The position numbers and the translations under genes are program-made. From Streptomyces albus subsp. albus (lineage in GTDB: Bacteria > Actinomycetota > Actinomycetes > Streptomycetales > Streptomycetaceae), in the NCBI RefSeq assembly GCF_000719865.1, contig NZ_JOID01000001.1:310001-374000 (forward strand): DNA of 64,000 bases. Reading direction: 5' to 3'. Position 1 is the stretch's first letter, and each line of letters starts with the position of its first letter. Positions 9,594-18,583 of this stretch are shown in pieces. The notes under the pieces were generated by a model. That model was given only the letters and a program-made list of their open reading frames with translations. It had not been told where the DNA came from and made no database searches.

Positions 9594-9917
9594 ATGAGCG
9601 TGCAGGAAGAGACGGCCACCGGGGCCGCGGCGGACACGGCTCAGCCGGAGCTGGAGGTCTGGATCGACCAGGACCTGTGCACCGGGGACGGCATCTGCGC
9701 CCAGTACGCGCCCGAGGTCTTCGAACTCGACATCGACGGGCTGGCCTATGTGAAGGACGCCGACGACGAGCTGCTCACGGAGGCCGGCGCGACCACGCGC
9801 GTGCCGCTGCCCCTCCTGCGCGAAGTGGTCGATTCCGCCAAGGAATGCCCCGGCGACTGTATTCACGTACGACGGATTTCGGACAAGGTTGAGCTGTACG
9901 GTCCTGACGCGGAGTGA
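9594..9917 (+). CDS. Small ferredoxin (3Fe-4S/4Fe-4S type)
   Basis: A 107-residue soluble protein with an acidic, Ala-rich N-terminus of about 30 residues, followed by VWIDQDLCTGDGICAQYAPE and, near the C-terminus, KECPGDCIHV. The spacing C-x5-C, with a Gly or Asp where a second Cys would sit, and a later CPGDC resembles the 3Fe-4S ferredoxins that feed electrons to actinobacterial P450s. No P450 or reductase is adjacent. The gene is divergent from mpa across a 252-bp region that must hold both promoters. This neighbourhood is, from memory, conserved in Streptomyces, but a functional link with the proteasome is not established. Confidence 0.85.
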   Translation: MSVQEETATGAAADTAQPELEVWIDQDLCTGDGICAQYAPEVFELDIDGLAYVKDADDELLTEAGATTRVPLPLLREVVDSAKECPGDCIHVRRISDKVELYGPDAE

Positions 9918-9921
9918 CCGG

Positions 9922-10560
9922 TCACACACTTCCGGGGACGGGCAGGGCGGTCAGCCGGAACTTCCCGTCCCGCCAGTGCCATTCGACCTTCCGCTCCAGG
10001 TCCGGACAGCAGCGGGGGACATCCGGGCCGGAGTAGCCGAGGAGAGTCGCCGAGATGGTCCCGCCGTCGTCCACGGCGAAGTCCGTGACGTTCATCTTCT
10101 CCGCGGGGTCGACGAGGGTCTCCAGCACCCGGGGCGCGCCGCCGCCGGAGGCGGACCCGAGGACGTACACGCCGTGCGGCGGCGTGCCCATGCCGGCGGC
10201 GCAGCGGACCACCGCGGCCGTCTCCGGGCGGCCGTCCGCGTCGAGGTCGGCGGAGCCCCGGTCGACCACTTCGGTCTCCCCGCCACCGCACTCCAGGGGG
10301 TAGTCGGCGGCCTCGGCGTCGGGGGCGGCCTCGGGCTTCTCCGCGCCGGCGGGCTCACCCGCCTCCGCCCGCTGTTCCACGGCGACGGGCGGGGTGGCGG
10401 TGGCGTCCGGCGGCTGGACGAGGGCCGCGGCTCCGAGGACGGCGGCGAGGGCCGTCGCGGTGGTGAGCCAGTGCACCGGCCGGCTACGGGTGTGCGGAAG
10501 GTCCGCGGTGGGCTTCGAGGTCCGGGGCGCTGACGGCTGAGGGCATGCCGGGGCCTGCAC
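9922..10560 (-). CDS. Hypothetical secreted or membrane-anchored protein
   Basis: I do not recognise a named family. The GTG at 10560 is preferred because CAGGAGA lies 10 nt upstream; an ATG at 10614 would add 18 residues. Of about 212 residues, the first 30 are polar, then comes one hydrophobic segment (TTATALAAVLGAAALVQ), which fits a membrane anchor or late signal peptide, a Pro/Glu/Ala-rich linker, and a C-terminal domain. That domain contains GSADLDADGRPETAAVVRC, reminiscent of calcium-binding integrin-like (VCBS/FG-GAP) repeats, and a Cys pair in PRCCPDLERK. It probably acts outside the membrane. It converges on the ferredoxin gene with only 4 bp between stops. Confidence 0.7.
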   Translation of the reverse strand: MQAPACPQPSAPRTSKPTADLPHTRSRPVHWLTTATALAAVLGAAALVQPPDATATPPVAVEQRAEAGEPAGAEKPEAAPDAEAADYPLECGGGETEVVDRGSADLDADGRPETAAVVRCAAGMGTPPHGVYVLGSASGGGAPRVLETLVDPAEKMNVTDFAVDDGGTISATLLGYSGPDVPRCCPDLERKVEWHWRDGKFRLTALPVPGSV

Positions 10561-10768
10561 GCGCTTGTGTCTCCTGGAATCCGGAGCGGATGGGGATGGC
10601 CTGCATCGTGCCATATCTCACACCGGGCGGGAACGGCGGGGTCATGACGCGCCGTTAAGCGTGGCCAAAGGTTTACACGCGACTCCGCCGCCCGGTTCCC
10701 CGTGGAGAGGGGGAGCGGGCGGCGGAAGCGGTGTGGCGGCGTCGTTCGGTGGGCGGGCCGGGGGCGGG

Positions 10769-11680
10769 TCAGTCGCGGGCGGTACTGCCGCCGCTGCCCG
10801 ATCCCGGGCCGGTGTAGTCCTCGCCGTACGCGCCCTTGGCGGGGCGGCGGCGGCGCAGCGGCGGCTCCACGCCGTCCGCGAGGCGGCGGGCGGTGAGCAG
10901 GAAGCCGGTGTGGCCGATCATGCGGTGGTCGGGGCGGACCGCGAGGCCCTCCACGTGCCAGGTGCGGACCATGGTCTCCCAGGCGGTCGGCTCGTTGAAG
11001 GTGCCGTGCTCGCGGATCGCCTCGACGGTGCGGGCGAGCTGGGTGGTGGTGGCCACGTAGCCGCAGAGGATGCCGCCGGGGACCAGCGCCTTGGAGACGG
11101 CGTCCAGGCACTCCCAGGGGGCGAGCATGTCGAGGATGACGCGGTCGACCTCGGTGTCGGAGAGGTTGTCCTGCAGGTCGCCGACCGTGAGCCGCCAGGC
11201 CGGGTGCTCGCCGCCGAAGTAGCGGCGGACGTTCTCGGCGGCGATCTCCGCGAAGTCGGCCCGGCGCTCGTAGGAGTGCAGCATGCCCTGGTCGCCGATG
11301 GCGCGCAGCAGGAAGGTGCTGAGGGAGCCGGAGCCGACGCCGGCCTCGACGACGCGGGCACCGGGGAAGATGTCGGCCATCGCCAGGATCTGCCCCGCGT
11401 CCTTGGGGTAGACCACGGCGGCTCCGCGGGGCATGGACAGGACGTAGTCGGGGAGCAGCGGGCGCAGCGCGAGGTACGCGACGTTCCCGGTGGTACGGAC
11501 AACACTGCCCTCGGGAGCGCCGATCAGCTCGTCGTGCGGGAAGGCACCCTTGTGGGTGTGGAAGCTCTTCCCGGCTTCGAGCGTGAACGTGTAGTGGCGT
11601 CCCTTGGGGTCGGTGAGCTGGACCTGGTCCCCGACCTTGAAGGGCCCGCGGCGGCGGGCGGCACCGGTCGGTTCGGACAT
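10769..11680 (-). CDS. trmI: tRNA (adenine(58)-N1)-methyltransferase TrmI
   Basis: A 303-residue class I SAM methyltransferase of the TrmI/Gcd14 family. Landmarks are FKVGDQVQLTDPKGRHY at the N-terminus, a Rossmann motif ARVVEAGVGSGSLSTFLL, and LDMLAPWECLD with the DxxxPW active-site-type motif. The C-terminal 20 residues are disordered and Arg/Gly-rich. The enzyme makes m1A58 in the T-loop of tRNAs as a homotetramer. The position between the M50 protease and the ferredoxin region resembles other actinobacteria, where this gene often lies close to mpa. The ATG start follows a 110-bp gap from the protease gene. Confidence 0.94.
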   Translation of the reverse strand: MSEPTGAARRRGPFKVGDQVQLTDPKGRHYTFTLEAGKSFHTHKGAFPHDELIGAPEGSVVRTTGNVAYLALRPLLPDYVLSMPRGAAVVYPKDAGQILAMADIFPGARVVEAGVGSGSLSTFLLRAIGDQGMLHSYERRADFAEIAAENVRRYFGGEHPAWRLTVGDLQDNLSDTEVDRVILDMLAPWECLDAVSKALVPGGILCGYVATTTQLARTVEAIREHGTFNEPTAWETMVRTWHVEGLAVRPDHRMIGHTGFLLTARRLADGVEPPLRRRRPAKGAYGEDYTGPGSGSGGSTARD

Positions 11681-11790
11681 GTGACCAGCCTACCGGTCGC
11701 CGCGGGGCCGTCCTGCCACGGCGGGTGCGCCGGGTGGTGGGGCCGTCGCCGGGGGGCCGGAGGGGCGGGCGCTCCGCGGAGGGCGGGCTC

Positions 11791-13026
11791 TCAGGGGTTG
11801 CGGGCCATCGCGGAGACGAAGGCGCGTTCGACGTCGGCGGTGGAGAGGACGCCGTAGACCTCGCCGGTCTCCTCGACGACCAGGTACTCGGTGGCGGGGG
11901 TGGCCCGCAGGGTCTCCAGCAGGTCCTCGCCGGCGAGGTCGGCCGGGACCCGCAGACCCGGTTTGAGGTCCTGGGACAGGCCGCCGACGGCGACCCAGGG
12001 GCGGCGGTGCTCGGGCACCCCGGCGATCGCGGCCTCGCGGACGAGGGCGGTGGGCTCGCCCTGGCCGTCGACCACCACGAGGGCCCGGGCCCCGGCCTCG
12101 TTGGCGCGGCGCAGCGCCTCGGAGAGCGGGGTGTCGGCCGTGACGGGGACCGCGCGCCGGGTGAGGTTGCGGGCCCGCAGTTCGGGGAGGCGTTCGCGGA
12201 GCCGCGCCATCCGCAGGCTGTTGCCGGCGCCGGTCCAGATGATCGCCGCGAGGATGGCTGCGAGCAGGGCGTCGGTGATGGTGTCGACCCCGCCGATGTC
12301 CTCCGGGGGGTTGCCGAGGCTGCCGGAGTGGGTGAGCAGCGGCAGCCCGACCAGGACGCCGACCGCGAGGGCCCGGCCGGTCCAGGCGGCGGCGACGGTG
12401 CCGGTCATCGGCCTGCCGGTGACCCGCCAGACGACGGCGCGGAGCATCCGGCCGCCGTCCAGGGGCAGTCCGGGCAGCAGGTTGAAGACGGCGACGATCA
12501 GGTTGGAGATCATCAGGCCGGCCAGCAGCACGCCGGGGACGGTGCCGGGCTCGACGGCGTACATGCCGAGGTAGAAGACCCCGGCCAGGGCGAGGGACAG
12601 CAGCGGGCCGACGAAGGCGAGCAGGAACTCCCGGCCCGGGGTCTCGGACTCCTTCTCGATCTCCGACACCCCTCCGAAGAACTGGAGTTGGATGCGGCGG
12701 ACCGGCAGCTTGTAGTGGAGCGCGACGACGGTGTGGGCCAGCTCGTGGACGAGCACGGACCCGTAGAAGGCGACCGCGAAGAACAAGGAGACGAGGTAGC
12801 GGAGGCCGCCGAGCTCGGGCAGCACCCGGTCGAGCTGTCCGCCGAAGACCCAGGTGATCAGGGCGGCCACCAGGAACCAGCTGGGGGCGACGTAGACGGG
12901 CACCCCGAAGGGGCGGCCCATGAGGATGCCGCCTCCCGTTCCGCGCGGCCGCTTCGGCTCGCCGTCGCCACCGGCCGCTCCCCCGCCGCCGGACTGCGGC
13001 TTTCCGCTCTCGCCGCTCTCGTCCAC
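11791..13026 (-). CDS. Site-2-type zinc metalloprotease (M50) with CBS domains
   Basis: A 411-residue polytopic membrane protein starting with GTG (MDESGESGKPQ) and a glycine-rich cytosolic N-tail. Zinc ligands are visible in VLVHELAHTVVAL (HExxH) and in LPGLPLDGGRML, the second metal site of M50 proteases. About six hydrophobic segments surround them. The last 120 residues hold two CBS motifs (ALRRANEAGARALVVVD and TEYLVVEETGEVYGVLSTAD), the architecture of the Rip3/SpoIVFB-like branch, where CBS domains may sense nucleotides. The likely role is intramembrane cleavage of a membrane-tethered regulator; the substrate is unknown. It is divergent from the RecB-family nuclease (125 bp). Confidence 0.92.
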   Translation of the reverse strand: MDESGESGKPQSGGGGAAGGDGEPKRPRGTGGGILMGRPFGVPVYVAPSWFLVAALITWVFGGQLDRVLPELGGLRYLVSLFFAVAFYGSVLVHELAHTVVALHYKLPVRRIQLQFFGGVSEIEKESETPGREFLLAFVGPLLSLALAGVFYLGMYAVEPGTVPGVLLAGLMISNLIVAVFNLLPGLPLDGGRMLRAVVWRVTGRPMTGTVAAAWTGRALAVGVLVGLPLLTHSGSLGNPPEDIGGVDTITDALLAAILAAIIWTGAGNSLRMARLRERLPELRARNLTRRAVPVTADTPLSEALRRANEAGARALVVVDGQGEPTALVREAAIAGVPEHRRPWVAVGGLSQDLKPGLRVPADLAGEDLLETLRATPATEYLVVEETGEVYGVLSTADVERAFVSAMARNP

Positions 13027-13151
13027 GGTGTCCCTTCGTCGCTCGTTCCCCCGCGCCGCGGTCGTCCGGTTCCGCGAACGGACGGCCCGGGGAGGTCTGC
13101 CGTCGATGGTATGCGGACCGGTGTCGGTCCCGGGCCGTAGGGTCGTACGCC

Positions 13152-14138
13152 ATGGGAACCAGCACAGAGCACACGGACCGCGGACCCGGCGGCCGCGGGA
13201 CCGGCCCCGTGCGCGGCACGGCGGCCGCGCCGCCGGCGTCGCTGTCGCCGTCGCGCGCCGCCGACTTCATGACCTGCCCGCTGCTCTACCGCTTCCGGGT
13301 GATCGACAAGCTGCCGGAGAAGCCCAGCGAGGCGGCCGTCCGGGGGACGCTGGTCCACGCGGTGCTGGAGCGGCTGTTCGACACCCCGGCGGCCGAGCGC
13401 ACGGCGCCGCGCGCCCGTGCGCTGGTGCCCGGCGAGTGGGAGCGGCTGCTGACGGCGCGGCCGGAGCTGGCTGGGCTGTTCCGGGAGGCCGGGGAGGGAG
13501 CGGAGGCCGGGGGCGGCGGCGAGGCCGGCGGTTCCCCGGACCCGGCGCGGCTGGCCGGGTGGCTCGCCGAGGCGGAGCGGCTGGTGGAGCGGTGGTTCAC
13601 GCTGGAGGACCCCTCCCGGCTGGAGCCGGCGGAGCGGGAGCTGTTCGTGCAGACCACCCTGGACTCGGGGCTCCGGCTGCGCGGCATCATCGACCGGGTG
13701 GACGTCGCCCCGGGCGGCGAGGTGCGGATCGTCGACTACAAGACGGGGAAGGCCCCGCGCCCGGAGTACGCGGAAGGCCCGCTGTTCCAGATGAAGTTCT
13801 ACGCCCTGGTCCTCTGGCGGCTTCGGGGCACGGTCCCGCGCCGGCTGCAGCTCGTCTATCTCGGCAGCGGCGACATCCTGACGTACGACCCGGCCGAGGA
13901 GGACCTGCGGGCCACCGAGCGGAAGCTGCTGGCCCTGTGGGACGCGATCCGCCGGGCCACGGACTCCGGGGACTGGCGGCCCCGGCGGAACCGGCTCTGC
14001 GACTGGTGCGACCACCGGGCGGTGTGCCCGGAGTTCGGCGGTACTCCCCCGCCGTATCCGCTGCTGCCCGTGGTGCCGTCGCCCGCCGGACCGGCTGACT
14101 CCGCGGGGTCCGTCCAGGGCAGAATGGGCGGCGTCTAG
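13152..14138 (+). CDS. RecB-family PD-(D/E)XK nuclease with probable Fe-S cluster
   Basis: A 328-residue stand-alone nuclease domain. The N-terminal SPSRAADFMTCPLLYRF and C-terminal LCDWCDHRAVCPE supply four cysteines arranged as in AddB/Cas4-type 4Fe-4S nucleases. The catalytic core is LRGIIDRVDVAPGGEVRIV followed by DYKTGK, giving the Asp and the D-x-K of the PD-(D/E)XK fold. No helicase motif is present, so it is not a full RecB. It probably trims DNA ends in repair, but substrate and partner are not known. The ATG follows a short leader; the gene is divergent from the M50 protease and 15 bp upstream of the response regulator. Confidence 0.9.
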   Translation: MGTSTEHTDRGPGGRGTGPVRGTAAAPPASLSPSRAADFMTCPLLYRFRVIDKLPEKPSEAAVRGTLVHAVLERLFDTPAAERTAPRARALVPGEWERLLTARPELAGLFREAGEGAEAGGGGEAGGSPDPARLAGWLAEAERLVERWFTLEDPSRLEPAERELFVQTTLDSGLRLRGIIDRVDVAPGGEVRIVDYKTGKAPRPEYAEGPLFQMKFYALVLWRLRGTVPRRLQLVYLGSGDILTYDPAEEDLRATERKLLALWDAIRRATDSGDWRPRRNRLCDWCDHRAVCPEFGGTPPPYPLLPVVPSPAGPADSAGSVQGRMGGV

Positions 14139-14153
14139 CGAAGGAGTCCTGCT

Positions 14154-14825
14154 GTGGCCATCCGTGTCCTCCTGGTCGACGACCAGCCGTTGTTGCGCAC
14201 CGGTTTCCGGATGATCCTGGAGGCCGAACAGGACATCGCCGTGGTCGGCGAGGCCGGTGACGGGCTGCAGGCGCTGGACCAGGTCCGCGCGCTGCAGCCC
14301 GACGTGGTGCTGATGGACATCCGGATGCCCCGGATGGACGGGGTCGAGGCCACCCGGCAGATCACCGGGCCGGGACGGGACGGGCCGGCGAAGGTCCTGG
14401 TCCTGACCACGTTCGACCTCGACGAGTACGTGGTGGAGGCGCTCCGCGCGGGGGCGAGCGGCTTTCTTCTCAAGGACGCCCCCGCGCAGGAGCTGGTGCA
14501 GGCGATCCGGGTGGTCGCCTCGGGCGAGGCCATGCTCGCGCCGAGCATCACCCGCCGGCTGCTCGACAAGTACGCGTCGAAGCTGCCCTCGGGCGAGGAG
14601 CCGGTGCCGGACACGCTGCACACCCTGACCGACCGCGAGGTCGAGGTGCTGAAGCTGGTCGCGAAGGGCCTGTCCAACGCGGAGATCGCGGCCGATCTGT
14701 TCGTCAGCGAGACCACGGTCAAGACGCATGTGGGACATGTGCTGACCAAGCTCGGTCTGCGGGACCGGGTGCAGGCGGCGGTCTACGCCTACGAGAGCGG
14801 TCTGGTGCGGCCCGGCGCCCGGTGA
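14154..14825 (+). CDS. NarL/LuxR-type response regulator
   Basis: A 223-residue two-domain regulator starting at GTG after AAGGAG. The receiver domain has Asp9-Asp10, phospho-acceptor Asp55 in VLMDIRMPRMDG, and a conserved Thr and Lys (LTTFD, LLKDAP). The C-terminal LuxR helix-turn-helix contains LTDREVEVLKLVAKGLSNAEIA. No histidine kinase gene is adjacent, so in this window it is an orphan. It lies 15 bp after the RecB-family nuclease gene and may share its transcript. A strong hairpin follows the stop codon. The target genes are unknown. Confidence 0.95.
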   Translation: MAIRVLLVDDQPLLRTGFRMILEAEQDIAVVGEAGDGLQALDQVRALQPDVVLMDIRMPRMDGVEATRQITGPGRDGPAKVLVLTTFDLDEYVVEALRAGASGFLLKDAPAQELVQAIRVVASGEAMLAPSITRRLLDKYASKLPSGEEPVPDTLHTLTDREVEVLKLVAKGLSNAEIAADLFVSETTVKTHVGHVLTKLGLRDRVQAAVYAYESGLVRPGAR

Positions 14826-14843
14826 GGGCGCGCGGACGCGGCG

Positions 14844-14876
14844 GAGGGGCCGGCCCGGGTGGCGGACCGGCCCCTC
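14844..14876. terminator. Bidirectional terminator
   Basis: A 10-bp perfect stem (GAGGGGCCGG at 14844-14853, CCGGCCCCTC at 14867-14876) lies between the convergent response regulator and the first peptide-binding lipoprotein gene and can serve both. Confidence 0.7.
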
Positions 14877-14916
14877 CCGCGACGGGTGGAGCGGTGGTGC
14901 GGCGGGGCCGCCCCGG

Positions 14917-16515
14917 TCATTCCTGGATCTTGCTGATCTCCCAGAAGCGGAAGACGGTGGACGCGTCCAGCGACCACTCCAGGCCGGCGATGTCCCGGTG
15001 CGCCACGGCATACTGCTTGCCCTGCCACAGCGGCAGCACCGGCAGTTCCTCGGCGACGATGTCCTGCAGCTCGCCGAAGTTCGCGGCGGTGGCGGCCCGG
15101 TTGGCCTCCGCGGCGGTGCTCGGGATGAGCTGCTTCACGATGCGCTTGGACTCGTAGTTGTTGGAGAGGACGTTGCCGTCGCCGAAGAACGGCGCGGTGA
15201 AGTTGTCCGGGTCGGGGTAGTCGGGCACCCAGCCCTTGACGTAGATCCCGTAGTCGCCGTTCTTGATGCCCTCTTCGTACTCCTTCAGTTCGACGCTCTT
15301 CACATCGGCGTCGAACAGCCCGCTGGCGTTGAGCTGCTGGGCGAGCTTCTGGAAGCCGGGAACGGTGCCGGGGCCGTAGCGGGTGGGGGTGGCCCAGAGG
15401 GTGACCTTCAGCCGGCCGGTGATGCCCTCCTGGCGGAGCGCCTCCTCGGCCTTGTCCCGCTGCGGACGGTCGCCGTAGACGTCGAAGAAGGCGGTGTTGT
15501 GGCTGGTGATGCCCGCCGGGACGATGGAGTACAGCGGCTTGGCGGTGTACTTGTAGACGTCGCGGACCAGCGCGCTCCGGTCGACGAGGTAGGCGATGGC
15601 CTTGCGCACGCCCTCCTTGCCGATGACCGGGTGGTCGACGTTGAAGACGAGGTGCTGGACCTCGGCGCTGGTGCCCTCGATGACCTCCAGCCCGTCCTTC
15701 TCGTCGATCGTGGCGGTCTCCAGCTCGTTGATGTCCTTGATGGACAGACCGCGGTAGGCGAGGTCCACCTCGCCCTCGCGCAGGGCGCTCTTCAGGGCGG
15801 CCTGGTCGCCGTTGAAGAGTTTCATCGTCATGCCGGAGTTCTTGACCTTGGCGGGGCCCTTGTAGTCCGGGTTGACGGAGAACTTCGCCTCGTTCTCGGG
15901 CGTGTACGAGTCGAGCTTGTAGACGCCCGAGCCGATGGCCTTGCCGTCGGTGCGGAGCTTGTCCATCTCGTACTCGCGGTGGTCCACGATCGAGCCGGCG
16001 CCGGAGGCGATCTTCATGGGGAAGGTCGCGTCGGGGAACTTGAGCTTGAAGACGACGGTCTTCTCGTCCGGGGTCTCGACCTTGTCGATCGAGGTCAGCA
16101 TGACGGCCGGGCCGTTCTCGTCGTTGATCTTCAGCGTCCGGCGGAAGGAGAAGGCCACGTCCTCGGAGGTGAGGCTGTTGCCGTTGCTGAACTTGAGGCC
16201 GTCCTTGAGCTCGCAGCTGTAGATCTTGCTGGCGCTGTCCTCGAAGCCGCAGCGCTCGGCGGCCTCCGGCTGCGGTGTCGTACCGCCCCGGGGGAAGCTC
16301 ATCAGCGACTGGAAGACGTTGTTGAACAGCAGCCAGGAGCCGGGGTCGTAGCCGGACGCCGGGTCGGTCGCCGCGATCTCGTCCGTCATTCCCATGACGA
16401 TCGGCTCACCCGTGCCGGCCGAGTCGGCGTCCCCCCCGCCGCAACCGGCCAGCAGTCCCATCGCGATGGGGACCGCGACCAGGTGATGACGTATCCTCAC
16501 GCGCTCATTCCTCAC
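14917..16515 (-). CDS. ABC transporter substrate-binding lipoprotein (family 5)
   Basis: A 532-residue solute-binding protein. MRNERVRIRHHLVAVPIAMG precedes LLAGC, a lipobox, so it should be anchored outside the membrane. The fold signature of the oligopeptide/dipeptide (SBP_bac_5) family is seen in GYDPGSWLLFNNVFQSLM, YSCELKDGLKFSNGNSLTSEDVAFS and WVPDYPDPDNFTAPFF. Such proteins capture peptides or other small solutes for an ABC importer. It is the second of two tandem paralogues (the other ends 48 bp upstream). No permease or ATPase gene is present nearby, so it must use a distant transporter. Confidence 0.93.
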   Translation of the reverse strand: MRNERVRIRHHLVAVPIAMGLLAGCGGGDADSAGTGEPIVMGMTDEIAATDPASGYDPGSWLLFNNVFQSLMSFPRGGTTPQPEAAERCGFEDSASKIYSCELKDGLKFSNGNSLTSEDVAFSFRRTLKINDENGPAVMLTSIDKVETPDEKTVVFKLKFPDATFPMKIASGAGSIVDHREYEMDKLRTDGKAIGSGVYKLDSYTPENEAKFSVNPDYKGPAKVKNSGMTMKLFNGDQAALKSALREGEVDLAYRGLSIKDINELETATIDEKDGLEVIEGTSAEVQHLVFNVDHPVIGKEGVRKAIAYLVDRSALVRDVYKYTAKPLYSIVPAGITSHNTAFFDVYGDRPQRDKAEEALRQEGITGRLKVTLWATPTRYGPGTVPGFQKLAQQLNASGLFDADVKSVELKEYEEGIKNGDYGIYVKGWVPDYPDPDNFTAPFFGDGNVLSNNYESKRIVKQLIPSTAAEANRAATAANFGELQDIVAEELPVLPLWQGKQYAVAHRDIAGLEWSLDASTVFRFWEISKIQE

Positions 16516-16563
16516 ACTCTTCTTGATCGGCGCCGGCCCCCGTCGGCGCCATGACTGGTCAGG

Positions 16564-18162
16564 TCAGCCGACCGTGCGGCCGAGTTCCCACAGCTGCAGG
16601 ACCGACGACGAGTTCAGCGCCCATTCCACACCGGTGACGGTGTTCCGGGCCGCGACGTACTGCTTGCCCTGCCACAGCGGCAGCAGCGGCACCTCCTCGG
16701 CGACGATGTCCTGGACCCGCTCGAAACTCTTGGTGGCCCCGGTCCGCTCGGCCTGCTGCCGGGTCTCCGGAATCAGCTGGCTGTGGATTTCCTCGTTGTC
16801 GTACGGGCTGTTGAGGAAGTTGTCCTCGGAGAAGAACGGGGCCGTGAAGTTGTCGGGGTCGGGGAAGTCCGGGAACCATCCCATGCCGTACGCGGCGTAC
16901 TCGCGCTCGGTCTGGCTGGGGCGGAACGTCTTCCACGGAACGCCCTTGATCGTTACGTCGAAGAGGCCCGTTCTGTTCAGCTGCTTCTGCAGGGTCTCGA
17001 ACTCCACGGCCGTGGCCGGGCCGTAGTGGTCCGTGGTGTACGTCAGCTCCAGCTTCACCGGGGTGTCGACACCGGCGGCGGCCAGGGTCTTGCGGGCGGC
17101 GGCCGCGTCGGGCTCGCCGTACCGGTTGAAGAAGGAGTTGACGTGCGCGTCGACGCTGCTGGGGATCATGGAGTAGAGCGGCTGGGCGCTGCGCGCGTAC
17201 ACGTCGCGGGCGAGTTCCTGGCGGTCGACGATCTGCGCGACGGCGCGCCGCACGGCCTTCCGGCCGGCCACCGGGTGCTCGGTGTCGAAGACGAGGTAGC
17301 GGATCTCCTGGCCGGGCATCTCGACCAGCTCGATGTCCTTGTCCTCGCCCTTCGCCAGCCGGGCGATCTGCTCGGGTGACATGCTGCGGGTCATCAGGTC
17401 GATCTCGCCGGCCTTGAGGGCCTTCTCCATCGCCGTGGAGTCCCGCAGGATCCGCAGTTCGACCTTCTCGTTCTTGAGCTTGAGCTGGCCCTGGTAGTTC
17501 CGGTTCTTCGTGAAGGTGATGGACTGGACGGCGCCGTCCTTCTCCTTCGTCTCCAGGGTGTAGGGGCCGGATCCGGAGACCTCGAAGCCGTCGCGGAGCG
17601 CGTCCCGCTTGTAGCTCTGGGAGTCCACGATCGCGGCCGCGGGCGTGGCGAGCTTGTGCGGGAAGGTCGCGTCCGGCTTCTTGAGGTGGAAGACGACTTC
17701 CAGGTCGCCGAGCGTCTCGACCCGGTCGATGTTCGAGATCAGTGAGGCCGGGCCGTTGGGGTTCTTGATCCTCAGCGTCCGCTCGACCGAGAACTTGACG
17801 TCCTCGGCGGTGAGGAGGTTGTCGTTGGCGAACTTCAGGCCCTCGCGCAGGGTGCAGCGGTACTGCTCGTTGCGCCGGTCCGAGAAGCCGCACTGGGAGG
17901 CGGCCTCGGGCACCGGCTCGCTGCCGGAGCGGGGCAGCGCCATCAGCGTCTGGAAGCTGTTGCGCAGCACGTTCCAGGAGGCCATCTCATAGGCCAGCGC
18001 GGGATCGAAGGGCGCCGGGTTGTCCTCGGTGACGATGAACTGGTCCGTGGTGCCGACGACGATCGCACCGCTCGCCGCGCCTCCCTCCGACCCACCGCAA
18101 GCGGCCAGGACCGGCACCAGCAGGCCGATGACCACCGGGAGTGCCAGAGTCTTGCGATTCAT
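16564..18162 (-). CDS. ABC transporter substrate-binding lipoprotein (family 5)
   Basis: A 532-residue paralogue of the downstream lipoprotein, with the same layout. MNRKTLALPVVIGLLVPVLA precedes AC, a lipobox of the LAAC type. YRCTLREGLKFANDNLLTAEDVKFS and WFPDFPDPDNFTAPFF align directly with the neighbour. The two genes are the same length and separated by 48 bp, so tandem duplication followed by divergence is likely. The ligand is unknown and no ABC permease is encoded in the window. Transcription probably starts in the 421-bp upstream region. Confidence 0.93.
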   Translation of the reverse strand: MNRKTLALPVVIGLLVPVLAACGGSEGGAASGAIVVGTTDQFIVTEDNPAPFDPALAYEMASWNVLRNSFQTLMALPRSGSEPVPEAASQCGFSDRRNEQYRCTLREGLKFANDNLLTAEDVKFSVERTLRIKNPNGPASLISNIDRVETLGDLEVVFHLKKPDATFPHKLATPAAAIVDSQSYKRDALRDGFEVSGSGPYTLETKEKDGAVQSITFTKNRNYQGQLKLKNEKVELRILRDSTAMEKALKAGEIDLMTRSMSPEQIARLAKGEDKDIELVEMPGQEIRYLVFDTEHPVAGRKAVRRAVAQIVDRQELARDVYARSAQPLYSMIPSSVDAHVNSFFNRYGEPDAAAARKTLAAAGVDTPVKLELTYTTDHYGPATAVEFETLQKQLNRTGLFDVTIKGVPWKTFRPSQTEREYAAYGMGWFPDFPDPDNFTAPFFSEDNFLNSPYDNEEIHSQLIPETRQQAERTGATKSFERVQDIVAEEVPLLPLWQGKQYVAARNTVTGVEWALNSSSVLQLWELGRTVG

Positions 18163-18583
18163 CGTCGGGAGTCTCCTGCATTGCGATCCGTCCCGGGGAC
18201 CATACCGACGTCGGCACGCTGGTCACAGGGGCTGTGGTGAAGTTCTGGCGAAACATTAGTCGGGACTGCCAGGGGTACTGGAACGGGGCGAAGTTGACGC
18301 TCCATAACACCCTGATAACAGCCGCGCTCCGTCCACTATCCGGACGCCGGAATGATTGCCGCGTTCGCTGCCGTATACGGACAGAAGGGTGCGCATCCGG
18401 GCCACGCCGGACACGGAAGAGCACTGCGGCCCGCCCCTGTCGACCGGCTTGGGCGTGAGAAAGGTCACGCCGGGGATTTCCGGCGGGATCACCGGGAATT
18501 CCGCGTGCGCATTCGTTACGGAAAATGACCGGACGGGCGCCGACTGTCGTCTTCTTTCCGCCACCATACGCACCGTGTGCGGT
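18163..18583. other. Intergenic region upstream of the binding-protein pair
   Basis: These 421 bp carry no convincing gene; frames on both strands lack ribosome sites and coding bias. The stretch near 18240-18320 is notably AT-richer than its surroundings and probably holds the promoter for the minus-strand lipoproteins. I could not identify a specific operator. Confidence 0.5.
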
